Shown here: piece by piece, positions 30,269 to 41,237 of the stretch
How positions within the stretch are numbered: the stretch's first letter is position 1
How the letters are laid out: every line of letters starts with the position of its first letter
Source: Bedellia somnulentella
Lineage: Eukaryota; Arthropoda; Insecta; Lepidoptera; Bedelliidae
NCBI GenBank assembly: GCA_963576735.1
Contig: OY755186.1
Span: 13,317,970-13,381,969, forward strand
Length of the DNA stretch: 64,000 bases
Reading direction: 5' to 3'
Translations under genes and position numbers: made by a program
The notes under the pieces: model-generated
What the model was told of the DNA's origin: nothing
The model's input: the letters and a program-made list of their open reading frames with translations, nothing else
Database searches by the model: none

Positions 30269-30640
30269 AAAATTTTACTGATTGCATTTTTGGCATCAGT
30301 ATCGATCTGTAATCACCACCTGATGGTTATTTTGAAAATATATTTCATGTACAGAATTGACCTCTCTACAGATTTATTATAAGAATAGATAGATATGAAT
30401 TTGTTTATAAAAGCTCTGACTACCCATTTAAGGTACTTATAGCCGCGAGTATATGTAAATAAATCTGAGAACTGGTGGTAAACTAGAAACCTCATGCGCT
30501 GATCTTGCAACTGAGCATGATTGATAACTAAATATTATATAAAAAACAGAAGTTAAGATAGTGTTTTGGTATTTTGGATGTAAACCGGATGCAAAAAAAT
30601 GTAGTCCACGCGGACGTAGTCGCGGGCAAAAAGCTAGTTT
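30040..30640. repeat. Degenerate dispersed repeat with (ACAG)n run and Helitron-like end
   Basis: 30040-30395 carries a CAGACAGACAGAC run and GTTAAAATCCGTCGAGTAGA, the pattern of a common lepidopteran repeat. At 30596-30635, CCACGCGGACGTAGTCGCGG (an imperfect hairpin) is followed by CTAGT, a candidate Helitron 3' end. No protein is supported. Confidence 0.4.
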
Positions 30641-31459
30641 TATATAAAATTCACGTGTCACAGTGTTTGACACCAAACTCCTCCGAAACGTCACTAAATG
30701 GAGGGAGTATATATGTAATGGAGGCCAAATTAAACATTTTTTTTGGCATTATGAGATGGTATGCCAATTAAATTTTAATTTCATGAGTGTATGAGGTATA
30801 ACGCCTATGTGATTATTTTCTGCAATTCCTCAGCTATATAACATTTTCGAAGTAAGTCTTTAGCTGTTTTTATTATTTTTAGAGTTTCGTAACAAAATAG
30901 AAATAATCGTATCCTTTTTATTGTCATGTTTTATCACTTTATTCGGCAAATGGTGATACATAAGAGGCTAACTATAACAAGCACACGTTTTCTGTAAACC
31001 AGTTAAGTTGTAATATATCGTTGAGTCAGTAAAATGGAAAATATTCATATTTTATTTAAATATTGAATTAAAATTTTAAAGAAAGCAGAGAAAGGATTCT
31101 CTAGAAACGATATACCTTGGCCAGGGAATCGTATGTTGATCCAAGACTGAATGCATTCAGATCACAACAAAATATTGAAAATAGCCAGCACACCACTTGG
31201 AAGAACAAAGGACGGAGCAACTACCAGTTCCAGCCTTACGTTAGTTTTAATTAACTTAATAGTATAACATAAACACTAAGTTAATACATAAACACTACTT
31301 AAATATTTAATTCGCAAATGGCAACTAATTGTTTCGCAAAATAAAATATATTAGTCGTTTTTTTTTTCATAATTTGAGTTGTTGTGTTTTTGTTTCCTCA
31401 ACACACAACCAGTTCGATAAAATTTAGTTAGAATGCGTAATGAGTTAATTTAAAAGACT

Positions 31460-31728
31460 CATACATACATACAATATACTCACGGCTATAAATCCCTTAA
31501 CGGGGTAGCCAGAGCTTTGGAATGAGAAATTCCTCAGCCACTTTTGGAAGTTGATTGGGGAATAGATGGTAATAATAAATGTTTTTGGTGACGGGTCTCC
31601 AACCACATCGCCCAAAAATCACTTAAAAAGCCTCTATTCCCTCAGTCGCCTCTTACGATCACCCACGGGTAGAAATGGGGTAGTGTTATTCTAAGCCGAC
31701 ACTACACGGCGGAGCCGACACTACACGG
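31460..31728 (-). mobile_element. SINE-A copy, full length
   Basis: All blocks are present from ATATACTCACGGCTATAAAT through ACCCACGGGTAGAAATGGGG. GCCGACACTACACGGCGGA is duplicated at the head end (31708 and 31727). Confidence 0.82.
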
Positions 31729-31739
31729 CGGTATGGTCT

Positions 31740-33230
31740 CATCTTGGCATTATTTTTACATAAAAATTATTTTGGTCGGATTATTATCTGAAGCTTTCAA
31801 AAGTAACTGACGACTGTCTTATTCTGAAGCACCCGATTCAGGGATTGATGACAATTTGTTGTTTTCTCACTTTTGTATGCTACAACATTATATAGATATT
31901 CCTATTTTGTTCTGTAATACTTACAGTGTTTTCAGAAAGCAATACAAGTTAAAAAAAACATGATATTTGGCGGCTAAGTTAAAAATCCATCACCAATCAC
32001 AATTTTTTTGCATGTTCTCTCACTGACCTTAAAAAAGTTGCTAAGATATACTTAATTCCGAAGCTCTAGCTATTTCTCTATGGGATTCATACCCGTTCAT
32101 ACAAATCTAAAGTATAACAGATAGAGTTTTATAATATCGCGTGTGCTATCACATTGTTTTCGTGTCAGAAACTGGGCGCTATCGGCGACAAAAATAAAAT
32201 ATTCGAGCAATTTTCTGGAGCACCGTTCGGCCTTCGCTATTATGTAATTGTGTTCGGCCAATTCATTCTCTACGTGCTTTCGACGGGAGCGAGCGATATA
32301 GTAGTCTTTGGCGGATTGTGCGAACATTTGAATTAATATTTGTGTTTTGACTACAGTTTTGACGGTTTTTAGTGCTAATTTAAACTTTACGGTAAGAAAA
32401 TTGAGTGTTGGTGTGTGGTCTTTAGTTATGCGTCTTTTATACTTTTAGCCCGTTCTATAAGTATTCTTTGTTAACTGATAATTGTGAGCGACTGCACGAA
32501 TTAGTTGAGCAGTAACTGTGGATTTCAATTTATAAATTCTGATTGACTGATAATTTGATAAAGCCGTAATAATTATACCTGTTATACCTATCAAAAATAT
32601 GGCTTACGGCCATATATCCTGAGATCAGAAATTTCCAAGCCTCGTTTGGAAATTCAGTTGAGAAATGCTGAATTAAAGGAAATTTGGTGATCGGTTCATA
32701 AATAACTTAAAAATCTTTATACTTACTAATTTATGAAACATTAACTTCATTCAAAAGGTTATTGCCGCTACTGAGCTGAGAGCTTTAATATAATACTTAC
32801 TACGTGATTACAATCAAAGATAATAATAAACATTTTCGTTTTTAGTCTTGATAGATTGTTCATGATAATATGTCCTTCCTTCAAAGTTTAGCATTTAGTT
32901 GCATTTTAAGGCTTCTAATCTTCTAATATTAATGAATTGTCCTATCTTCTTAAAATAATCGTGTGAGTGTATTCAAATAATATGTGTGTCACTTCAGCCT
33001 CCGTATGTGCTCTTAGCAGTGGCTTTCTATAAATTTTGCTATCAACTATTATTTATAAGGAGAGTAGTGTCCTTTTCATACACTTGTCATCATTCAGAGT
33101 TTCACTCTGTTTAGTATTAATATTTAGGACAGTTTTTTAAGTTGTATATTCGTGTTTGGCTTTGCTTCTTTTGTTGTAGCGCCAAAAAGAGCTGTGTTTT
33201 TTTCGTCAGCCAAATACAGTTTTTACTTTA
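31740..33230. other. Intergenic DNA without recognised genes
   Basis: Mostly AT-rich. A decayed SINE-A lies near 32590-32720. A short GC-richer stretch at 32170-32310 ends before a possible donor (ACGGTAAGA) at 32390, but no acceptor or frame supports an exon. Confidence 0.35.
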
Positions 33231-33234
33231 GTAT

Positions 33235-33420
33235 GTATGCACTTTGAGATTTATAAAATCTGCAAGTGTGTGCCTGTCACTCAAAGGTCGCCACAACGTC
33301 ATGTCCTGTCCCGCCCTCATCCTTCGGCTTTCCGCAATTTCACCAAGTTGTCGGTATAACTTGTAAGTAAGCCTACCTACACTCCGTCGTCCGGTACGTG
33401 GCCGCCAACCCAAAACCTTA
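33235..33420 (-). mobile_element. Second LINE family, 3' fragment
   Basis: The minus-strand frame reads GWRPRTGRRSVGRL and ends with LWRPLSDRH, matching the C-terminal LINE sequence at 26745-26992. It is frameshifted and truncated. Confidence 0.65.
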
Positions 33421-33976
33421 TAGCAACATCCAAATTAACCAAATTCTGCTACGGTTCTTCTTGTTGAGGAGTGGTCAATAAGCTGTGAATATGTTGTACT
33501 CCTACATATACATACGGCCGTTTGAAATACTAAACAAAAAGCTAATAACTAGCTTACGAGTAGTTATAAACTTTTTCTACCTGCGCTTTCGTTCTGAAAA
33601 CAGTGTTTACTTTTGCTCTCTAATATTTAATCGGAAAACCACAGTAAATCGCAATAAATTATAACCTAAGTGCATCGAATACCTGCCTTAAATCAAGATC
33701 CACCAGTGACAAATATATTCTGCATTGCAGAAGTGGTTTACGACCGCAAACACATCGAAAAAGGTATTTCTTTCACAAGCCGTTATTTCAAAAACCCAGT
33801 TTTTTGTTACACTTTGAAAATTACATCGCAAATTGTCGGGGTAGAACAATAACAATATTTTTTTGAAAGATATTCTTCACCAATCGACTGCATTGTTGAT
33901 CAGCTGTCTTGCGCAAGACGTCATAACCTAACTAGTGTCAACTGTCAACCTGACGTGACGTGACGTTGAATTGAAA
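33421..33976. other. DNA upstream of the intact LINE
   Basis: No gene recognised. The element's 5' boundary probably lies in 33840-33976, where GC content rises and GACGTGACGTGACGTTGA repeats appear. Confidence 0.3.
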
Positions 33977-34092
33977 TCTTCATTCTCAATACTGCCAACT
34001 AAATCAAGATTTGGTCGCGTTCAGTCTGTTGCATTCTTCATTTTCAATACTGCCAACTTAATCAAGATTTGGTCGCATTCAGTCTGTTGCAT
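33977..34092 (+). promoter_or_regulatory. 58-bp tandem duplication in the LINE 5' leader
   Basis: TCTTCATT..CAATACTGCCAACT..ATCAAGATTTGGTCGC occurs at 33977 and 34035, two adjacent 58-base units with about four differences. It ends 76 bases before ORF1. Repeated leader units often form LINE internal promoters, so a promoter role is an inference. Confidence 0.6.
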
Positions 34093-34168
34093 TTTGTATT
34101 TTGCTATTCGATCAGTGCTGCCACATCAAACTAATTATATTGAATAAAGAGTTATTACTTGGAATAAA

Positions 34169-35185
34169 ATGTCGACAACCTGTAACGCCTGCTGTCAACC
34201 CATCAAAACTCTTGAATACATGGAATGCTCTAAATGTTCCATGATCTACGACCTTAAGTGTATCAATTTCGGCAATGATACTTTCCAACAGGCCTCTGAT
34301 CAATTCAAAAGTAACTGGCTTTGCCCTTCTTGTAAATGCAGACAGCCCAAAACTGACAATACTTCTACTCCTATACGACCTGGATTTAATCTCGATGGGT
34401 TTGATGAAACTTATATGTGTACCAATAACATTAATATTGTCAGAGGCTCTAAAGCTACAACATCCACACAGGAAGCTTTATCTCTTACCACAATAATTGA
34501 CGAAATACGTCAACTTCGACAGGAAGTTCATGAGCTTACAGCTAACTTTAATAAACGGTTGATCGACATCGAAAGTAAATCAAGCAAACAGGATCAAGAA
34601 ATTCTGTCACTACGTGCAAGAGTATTGGAACTAGAGACCAGGTCCGAAATAAAAGACCAAGCTTGTCTGAGAAATCAAGTTGAAATTGTGGGTCTGCCAG
34701 AGGAGCCGAATGAAAACGTAGAACATCTTCTTTTGGCCGCAGCAAAGAAGTTAAATTGTGATATCTCATCTGAGGATATAGCAGACATATATCGTTCCGG
34801 TCCAGCTACCCGTTCCATATCAACTGTTGAACAGAAAACTAGACCGAGACCTATCGTAGTTAAATTTGTAAGGCAACAAAAACGTGACGGGTTTTTATCT
34901 GCTTCAAAAAATAGACGTAATACTACGTCGGAGGGCATTACTTTATCGTCACCTACGAGCATCTTATATTTTAATGAGCGTCTCACGAAATCAAGACAAC
35001 TTTTATTTCGTGAAGCAAGGTCGAGAGCGCGACAGCATAATTTTAAGTTCTGTTGGATTAGAAACGGCAACATTTACATCCGCAAGGCAGAAAAGCAACC
35101 TCCAATTAAAATATCACATTTGTGTGATTTGGACCAACGTATCGGAGATTCTATGCCTGTACCAAGTGAAAATGTTAAGAGTTAA
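34169..35185 (+). CDS. LINE ORF1 protein: PHD-like finger, coiled coil, FP25K-like C-terminal domain
   Basis: 338 residues. Residues 5-57 contain C-x2-C, MECSKC, C and CPSCKC, a PHD-like zinc finger. Residues about 100-165 are a heptad-rich coiled coil (IRQLRQEVHEL, SLRARVLELETR). From about 170 (NQVEIVGLPEEPNENVEHLL, RPRPIVVKFV, LYFNERLTKSRQLLFREAR, CWIRNGNIYIRK) it follows the domain that insect LINE ORF1 proteins share with baculovirus FP25K. The protein should bind element RNA and assemble the RNP. The start is the first ATG after the leader repeats, and the frame is intact. Confidence 0.85.
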   Translation: MSTTCNACCQPIKTLEYMECSKCSMIYDLKCINFGNDTFQQASDQFKSNWLCPSCKCRQPKTDNTSTPIRPGFNLDGFDETYMCTNNINIVRGSKATTSTQEALSLTTIIDEIRQLRQEVHELTANFNKRLIDIESKSSKQDQEILSLRARVLELETRSEIKDQACLRNQVEIVGLPEEPNENVEHLLLAAAKKLNCDISSEDIADIYRSGPATRSISTVEQKTRPRPIVVKFVRQQKRDGFLSASKNRRNTTSEGITLSSPTSILYFNERLTKSRQLLFREARSRARQHNFKFCWIRNGNIYIRKAEKQPPIKISHLCDLDQRIGDSMPVPSENVKS

Positions 35186-35506
35186 TAAGGATAGTTTTCA
35201 TAATTCCTTGTTCCTAGTTGTAATTGAAACATATTTCAGATTATCTCTTTTTAACGATTTTTTTACTGTTTTTAAATGTACAATATTTACTCAATACTTT
35301 ACACACATCTACACTCTACTTACACTATATACACAATACTACAAACCTTGCAACAACCATTATCAGTTAAAGAGCAACTTCTTTTTAAAATATATAATTT
35401 ATTTTTTATATGTTTTATATTCATTCACATTTTTTATTCTTTGCATCAATAGTTTGACCACAAAGTGTGATTATGTTTATTTATCTTTTCATTATACTTT
35501 ACGTTC

Positions 35507-38476
35507 ATGGCCACCATAGATCTTTTGGACCAAATTGATAATAAGTACGAAGTAAAGTGTCACTCTCTTGATGCACCGGATATATGCGGTAATATATTAA
35601 AAAAATATACATTCAAAACATTGCACGTCAATATAAGAAGCTTAAATAAAATTTTTGACCAACTGGTTCTTGCGCTTCAACGTTTAAACTTTAATTTAGA
35701 CGCAGTAATCCTGAGTGAATGTTGGCTCCAAAAAACACCGACTATCCACGAGCTGAAAGGGTATACTAAATTTCACACTAATAAATATATTAATAAATCC
35801 GGTGGCGTGGTGATATACGTTCATGACTCATGGTCAGCTAGTGGTGTTGAGCTTAATGTTGATGAAGCTAACAGTATCCTTGTAAATGTTGGAGAAATCT
35901 TTTCTATTGTAGGAATTTATCGCCCTCCTTCCTACCGCGACCCAAGTACTTTTATTAACTCCTTAGAAATTAATTTAAAATCCTGTAAACATAATCCAAA
36001 TCTTATTATTGGCGGAGATATGAACATCGATATATTGGGTCCAGCAGCAACCAGTAAACATGCTTTAGACTATTTCGATGTCATGACTGAAAAAGGTCTT
36101 GTATCAGGAATTGACAAACCTACTCACGGTAAGGCGTGTCTTGATCATTTCTTTGTTCCATCAACATGTCGAGCAGAGTCTATTGTCTGCTCCTCTGATC
36201 TTACTGACCATTTTCTATGCATGGTAGGAATCACATGTGACACCAAAGAACGCAGTAAAACTAAAAATAAAACTAGGATCAAAATAAATGTAGATTTAAT
36301 TAAAAATGACCTTCAGAATACTGATTGGAGCACTATCTTAAACAGCGAAATGGATGACGCAGTCAAACTGTTCTCCTCAAAAATTCACTCTGTCGTAGAT
36401 AAACATACGTCAATATTAGCAGTTTCTCGTAGAGATGTAATTCTAGCTCCATGGGTCACTCATGGACTTTTAAAGTGTTCAAAACAACGTGACAAACTAC
36501 ATATGGACTTTCGGAAGGATCCGGATAACCCTATCAAAAAACTTATTTTCACCAGGTATAGAAATTTTTATATTCAATTACTTAGGAAAATTAAATCGGA
36601 ATACTATGCCAATAAACTGAATGAAAATAAAAAATGTACTAAAGGACTCTGGAAAACCATTAATTCCATAACACACAAGTCCGCTAACAAGGATGAAGCC
36701 GAAACCCTAATTTCACTAAAGGAATCCGAACTAAAGTCAGTTAATCATGTTAACGAATTTTTTCTCGGAGTCGGGCAAACATTAGCAGACAAAACTTTGT
36801 CATCACTTAATGAATCTGAAGAGTCACTAGCTTCCAAAATAAAAACTAATAATCACTCCCCACTCTTTTCGCTCTTTCTCACGCCGACTGATCCTGAGGA
36901 AATTATAGAACTTATACTTGCTTTGGAACCACAAAAAGCCCCGGGTTTAGATGGAATCAGTAATGAACTGACTAAATCTCTTGCCCCACTTATAGCCTTG
37001 CCTTTATCTAGCATCTTCAATAAAAGTATACTGAATGGTTCTTTTCCGAAACAGTGGAAGACTTCATTAGTGAAACCTATCTACAAATCTGGTGATAAAC
37101 GTATACCTGGTAATTACCGTCCTATCACATTACTAGGGGTTTTCTCCAAACTTCTAGAGAGATTAATTAATGATAGGTTAGTCAAATATCTGGAGTCAAA
37201 CAATTTGCTTATGGAAAACCAATTCGGCTTTCGAAGGGGTAGATCTACTGAGGATGCGATAGGACTAATGGTTGATATTGTATCAAATCATCTTGATCGT
37301 GGTCGTAAAGCACTAGGAGTATTCTTGGATCTGGCCAAGGCGTTCGACACCGTGTCCATTAAGATCTTGCTTAAAAAAATGGAAGCTTTAGGTATTCGCG
37401 GAGTAGCTATCAACTGGTTTACAAGCTATCTTACCGGGAGAAAACAGTGCACCAAGATTGGTAGCGCAATTAGTTCTCTTGGTGATGTATCTTATGGCGT
37501 ACCACAGGGTAGTATACTCGGGCCAACACTGTTCTTAATATATATTAATGACATTTGCTCTAAAGTTATATTGAATGCAGACATTGTATGCTACGCTGAT
37601 GATACTGCCATAATTTTTCAGGGGAACTCTTGGGAAGATGTAAAAGTCACTGCACAGCTAGGTCTTTCGCAAATATCTAACTGGCTGAAAATAAATCTTT
37701 TAAGCCTTAACGTATCAAAAACGCACTTTTTGTGTTTTCACAAAACTAAGTCGTCAGCCCCACCTTCGAACCTAACCACTGTAAAAATCCACGATGTAAT
37801 GTGCTCAAATGTCAATTCATCAACACATCCATGTACATGTGCTTCTATAAATAAAACTAAAAATGTCAAATATCTAGGAATTAACATTGATGAAAATTTA
37901 AATTTTAAGGAGCATATCTGCATCACTTCCTCTAGAGTACGAAAATTGATATTTGCTATGAAACTTCTTCGAGAGGTCACTGAGGGAAGGGTTCTCAAGA
38001 TGGTGTATTATGCTTTGTGCCAATCCGTACTGAACTATTGCATTTTGATTTGGGGTGGATGTGCTGTTTCAGTCCTCATAATATTAGAAAGGGCCCAAAG
38101 GGCTGTGCTAAAAACCCTTCTCCGGAAACCTCGCAGATATTCCACATCACTTTTATTCGCAGATTCAGAAGTTCTAAGCGTACGCAAACTATTTATTTTG
38201 AAAGCAGTGTTGTATGCTCACCGTAATATAGCTCAAAGTCCATTATATAAAGAACTGTTGAAAAAACGAAAATTTACAATTCCTGTACCTTCTTTTATAA
38301 CCAGTTTTGGCCAACGATTTAGAAATTTTTTGTCCCCTTTTATGTACAATAAATTAATTTCCAAATTTCCTGACTTAAAATCTTATGGTAACTGGGATTT
38401 TAAAAAGAAGGTATCTGCTATAATTATGGAAATCAGTTTTGATGAAGCGGAATCTTTGTTAAAAGTATTGAATTAA
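35507..38476 (+). CDS. LINE ORF2 protein: apurinic endonuclease and reverse transcriptase
   Basis: 989 residues. The N-terminal endonuclease shows LHVNIRSLNKIFDQL, LSECWL, IYRPP, GGDMNIDIL and SDLTDHF, the catalytic set of exonuclease III-like LINE endonucleases. The reverse transcriptase shows APGLDGISNEL, KPIYKSGDKRIPGNYRPITL, NQFGFRRGRSTEDA, FLDLAKAFDTV, YGVPQGSILGPTLF and YADDTAI near residue 696. A C-terminal region of about 200 residues (LCQSVLNYCILIWGG, AQRAVLKTLL) is shared with the partial copy at 44690-45665. ORF2 carries out target-primed reverse transcription in the nucleus. It looks potentially active, and no domain is missing. Confidence 0.92.
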   Translation: MATIDLLDQIDNKYEVKCHSLDAPDICGNILKKYTFKTLHVNIRSLNKIFDQLVLALQRLNFNLDAVILSECWLQKTPTIHELKGYTKFHTNKYINKSGGVVIYVHDSWSASGVELNVDEANSILVNVGEIFSIVGIYRPPSYRDPSTFINSLEINLKSCKHNPNLIIGGDMNIDILGPAATSKHALDYFDVMTEKGLVSGIDKPTHGKACLDHFFVPSTCRAESIVCSSDLTDHFLCMVGITCDTKERSKTKNKTRIKINVDLIKNDLQNTDWSTILNSEMDDAVKLFSSKIHSVVDKHTSILAVSRRDVILAPWVTHGLLKCSKQRDKLHMDFRKDPDNPIKKLIFTRYRNFYIQLLRKIKSEYYANKLNENKKCTKGLWKTINSITHKSANKDEAETLISLKESELKSVNHVNEFFLGVGQTLADKTLSSLNESEESLASKIKTNNHSPLFSLFLTPTDPEEIIELILALEPQKAPGLDGISNELTKSLAPLIALPLSSIFNKSILNGSFPKQWKTSLVKPIYKSGDKRIPGNYRPITLLGVFSKLLERLINDRLVKYLESNNLLMENQFGFRRGRSTEDAIGLMVDIVSNHLDRGRKALGVFLDLAKAFDTVSIKILLKKMEALGIRGVAINWFTSYLTGRKQCTKIGSAISSLGDVSYGVPQGSILGPTLFLIYINDICSKVILNADIVCYADDTAIIFQGNSWEDVKVTAQLGLSQISNWLKINLLSLNVSKTHFLCFHKTKSSAPPSNLTTVKIHDVMCSNVNSSTHPCTCASINKTKNVKYLGINIDENLNFKEHICITSSRVRKLIFAMKLLREVTEGRVLKMVYYALCQSVLNYCILIWGGCAVSVLIILERAQRAVLKTLLRKPRRYSTSLLFADSEVLSVRKLFILKAVLYAHRNIAQSPLYKELLKKRKFTIPVPSFITSFGQRFRNFLSPFMYNKLISKFPDLKSYGNWDFKKKVSAIIMEISFDEAESLLKVLN

Positions 38477-38872
38477 TATTGCTCTTTAATAAACACACAC
38501 ACACACACACTCACATACACACACACACACTCACACACACACGCGCGCGCGCACAAACACGCATCTATCTCAGTTATTATAATATATAACTGTTTTTTCT
38601 TTTACCTTGTTTCTTTGTGGCAGTTAATATTATTTTCTATTATTATATTATTTTTTATGTTTTTGTAGTCTAACAATCTTAAAATTAAGTAAAATGTACA
38701 ATTTTATTACTAAGATCTCTTTTTGTAAACAATTAATTAGTAAGCTTTTTTTGGTAGTTTTTGTTTTACCGATCCCTGCGATACAGGCTCCGCCTAGTGC
38801 AAGGATCATCAATTTACTATGTATCTGTAATTTTTGGTGTGTTAATAAACTGTTTTTTTTTTTTTTTTTTTT
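38477..38872 (+). other. LINE 3' UTR with (CA)n tract and T-rich tail
   Basis: The (CA)n/(CG)n tract spans 38495-38552. GATACAGGCTCCGCCTAGTG near 38780 matches, inverted, CACTAGGCATTGCCTGTATC in the copy at 44690. This shows that the 3' end extends at least this far. Confidence 0.7.
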
Positions 38873-38937
38873 TATATAGATATCTCCTTATAATTATTAA
38901 GTTTATTGGTTACAGAAATATATCATTATTTTGTCGT

Positions 38938-38992
38938 GATCGTGAAAAGTAGCGATCGATAGTCTCTGCCTACCCCATTTTGAATACATAAG
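38938..38992 (+). mobile_element. RTE LINE 3' terminal fragment
   Basis: CGATCGATAGTCTCTGCCTA then CCCCATTTTG matches the RTE 3' end in plus orientation. Only about 50 bases remain. Confidence 0.5.
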
Positions 38993-38999
38993 TAAGTTT

Positions 39000-39820
39000 T
39001 ATTTTTGAAACAACAACTTTTTCAATATAATTATTGTTGTATTGCCATGATTTCTATGCCGCTCCGCTCCCAGACGAAATATGTATATAGTTTTACCATC
39101 AATATCATTAAAAAAAAAACTAGAAACCGACCTCAAGCTACTTACTTCTTAATAGGGCTAGGCACAATTATTAAACTAAGACTTTTTTTTATATATTTGT
39201 ATATCATCACCTTGTACGATCCATGTAAAAATAATAACTCTTCGATTTGCAGAGATAACAAGTCATTATAGGTACCTTAATTTTCATATTATAATGTTTC
39301 TATTTTCTATATCGTACAAGAAAAAAAAATCCTATTCGGGTCGGTTAAAAAATTAAACAACATTAATCTTAAAGTCTTACATGCATTTTCTTACTCCATA
39401 GGTTCCCAGACAATCAATCAATTTCGACTCTGTTCTTGACTCTTACTTTCATTTATTTGTCTTATTTTCTTTACATGTCTTTTTACTGTCCTCATTTCGC
39501 AATACGCCTGCGTTTTTTTAAACATAATCTATTTGAACTAAATAAATCCCCTGTGGTCATCTTTTATAGAAATTACCATTCACAATGGACCTATTCTCTA
39601 TACCTCTTTCGCCGCTTTATTTTCATCCATCTTATTTAATTGAAGGTATGATGTCGATGATTTGGTAAAATAAATATGGACTGTTATTCATAACCTCAAA
39701 TCAATATATTGAAACTTTAAATTTAAATCTTTTTGTTCATAAAAACCTCATGTGGGAATTATTACTAATAATTTTTACTAATTCGGAAGGCCTGTTTGCA
39801 AGTTTGCGTTTTCTACCTAT
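39000..39820. other. AT-rich intergenic DNA
   Basis: No gene or complete element recognised. A CGGGTCGGTTAAAAAATTAA end near 39333 recalls the repeats around 7500. Confidence 0.35.
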
Positions 39821-39822
39821 TC

Positions 39823-39995
39823 AGGAGGTAGGAAACGCAAACACTACTTAAACGTGTAAAAGAAATAAAGGATAGAAGAATTTCGCGCTGGCAGCCATTG
39901 ACACGGTAGCTCGTTTGGCAGAGCGACGGGGGCGTATACCCGAAGTCGCGGGTTCGATTCCCGCCTGTGTCGAAAATTTTCTTTCCTTTATTTAT
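39823..39995 (+). repeat. Repeat ending in a tRNA-like sequence, copy 1
   Basis: It is homologous to 46064-46240 throughout. Shared blocks are GGAGGTAGG, CACTACTTAAA, ATTTCGC-CTGG-AGCCATTGACAC, the tRNA-like part, and TTTCCTTTATTTAT at the end. The tRNA-like part is at the 3' end, opposite to an ordinary tRNA-headed SINE. Confidence 0.7.
39900..39971 (+). ncRNA. tRNA-like fold, copy 1
   Basis: A 7-bp acceptor stem (GACACGG with CTGTGTC), a D stem GCTC/GAGC, and a T arm GCGGG-TTCGATT-CCCGC with perfect box B GGTTCGATTCC. The anticodon arm is abnormal: CGGG, an 8-base loop GGCGTATA, then CCCG, so no normal anticodon can be read. A T-rich tract follows. It is not called a functional tRNA gene. 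Confidence 0.6.
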
Positions 39996-40249
39996 TAAAA
40001 TTTAAACTTATTGAGCTGAGTAAATTATACGCGGGTAGGCCACTTCTTTGTGATCAAACTCCTCTGGAACGGCTCGATCGATTTCAACCAAATTCACTAT
40101 GTAAGTGTGTTAGAACTTAATAAATAATTAGTAATATTTAAAATAGATAGATAATAGTTTGACGAATAATTTTAGTTTTTAAGCAAATCAGTTAAATTTA
40201 TTGGACATCTACCGAATATGTTTTTAATCCAGCAAATCTTTCCATTCAT

Positions 40250-40385
40250 GGGTTGTCTGGAAGAGATCGCTCTTAGTGATAAGACCGCCAGTTGTACTTT
40301 GGCTTTTGTACCGATCTTTTTTTTGAAATGGTTGTTTTTTTGTGATGTGCAATAAAGAGTTTTGTTATTATTACTATTATTAAAT
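40250..40385 (+). mobile_element. LINE/SINE-D 3' tail fragment
   Basis: GGTTGTCTGGAAGAGATCGC, GATAAGACCGCCAGTTGTAC and GTGCAATAAAGAGTT followed by (TTA)n. Confidence 0.6.
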
Positions 40386-40823
40386 TTAGCACAGTGATTA
40401 AGTTGGCATTGCTAAGTGTCGTCGTATGTCGTGATCGAACCTACCATAAAGGAATAATAACAGAAAAACAATTTTCCCATTGAAGTTACTAAAAACGTTA
40501 ATGTTTTTTTTTTATTTAGAGCTTAAAGCGGCTTAAAGTTTAAGATCGAGTGCACAGATAGAAAGAAGATTGAGGTTTACGTAACTCGCTGAGTTCAATT
40601 CATTTCTATTCCAATTTGCATTGAAGTCCCAATTAGATCTAATCTCTTTAATCTATCTCAGCACATGTTGGTAAATATAGGTCTGGACGTTTCTATCAAG
40701 ATCAAGTTTTCCCCTTGACTTAATTCAGAGAGCGAGTTTACGTGCCAACACTAATACACTATTAATAGCGTTTTGATGTTGATAAGAATTTATCGATCTT
40801 AACGTCTATTTTAGGAAATGTCA
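40386..40823. other. Intergenic DNA
   Basis: No exon or element recognised. This is the distal upstream region of SmydA gene 2. Confidence 0.35.
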
Positions 40824-41237
40824 ACCACGATAGCTCAGTGGCGATGTCTAAGCAAAACGTGGGTACCTTCTCTGGACACTAGATGGCGCTGCCATGTGAG
40901 TTCAGAAGTATTGGTACCTCTGCCAACCCCTTCGGGGATAAACGGCGTGAACGTTTATGTTATGTTATGTTTATGATAGCTCAGTGGGTAGAATAACACT
41001 CATCGTGCAAACGATGAGGGTTCAAATTCCGGGTCGGGCCTACACCAATATTTCTTTTCTAAAGACATTTGTGTTATCATCTAAAGATATATGTGGTAAC
41101 AGTGAGGGAAAACATCGTGGGGAAACCCACATGGCTGAGTTAAACTCAGTCACGTGACAGTGTATTCGTACAAAACGGCGATAGGCCTGCACTTCTGCCT
41201 CTGCCAACCCCTTCGGGGATATATAGCGTGAACGTCT
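40824..41237 (+). mobile_element. Two SINE-B copies in tandem
   Basis: The first (40824-40971) runs from GATAGCTCAGTGG directly into GATGTCTAAGCAAAACGTGG, an internal deletion of about 200 bases. Its (GTTAT)n tail is followed at 40974 by a second head, GATAGCTCAGTGGGTAGAAT, of a longer copy ending GGGGATATATAGCGTGAACG. Confidence 0.8.

Larger units (their letters stand above)
33977..38872 (+). mobile_element. Full-length two-ORF LINE (CR1/Jockey group)
   Basis: 5' leader with tandem units, ORF1 (34169-35185), a 321-base AT-rich gap, ORF2 (35507-38476), then a 3' UTR with (CA)n and an AATAAA-type signal (TTAATAAACTG) before a T-run at about 38850-38872. Neither ORF carries a stop or frameshift. 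No flanking target duplication was found by eye, so the 5' limit is approximate. Confidence 0.85.

Noticed and set aside
30024..30296. 90-codon minus-strand frame with Cys/Leu/Val-rich start
   Set aside because: The start is an (ACAG)n run read through, inside a known type of dispersed repeat.
32170..32395. Non-coding first exon for SmydA gene 2 ending at GTAAGA (32391)
   Set aside because: It lies over 9 kb upstream with an intact LINE in between and no evidence beyond a donor-like string.
33670..33852. Possible ORF0 of the LINE
   Set aside because: 60 codons only, before the leader repeats, with no similarity and no link to ORF1.
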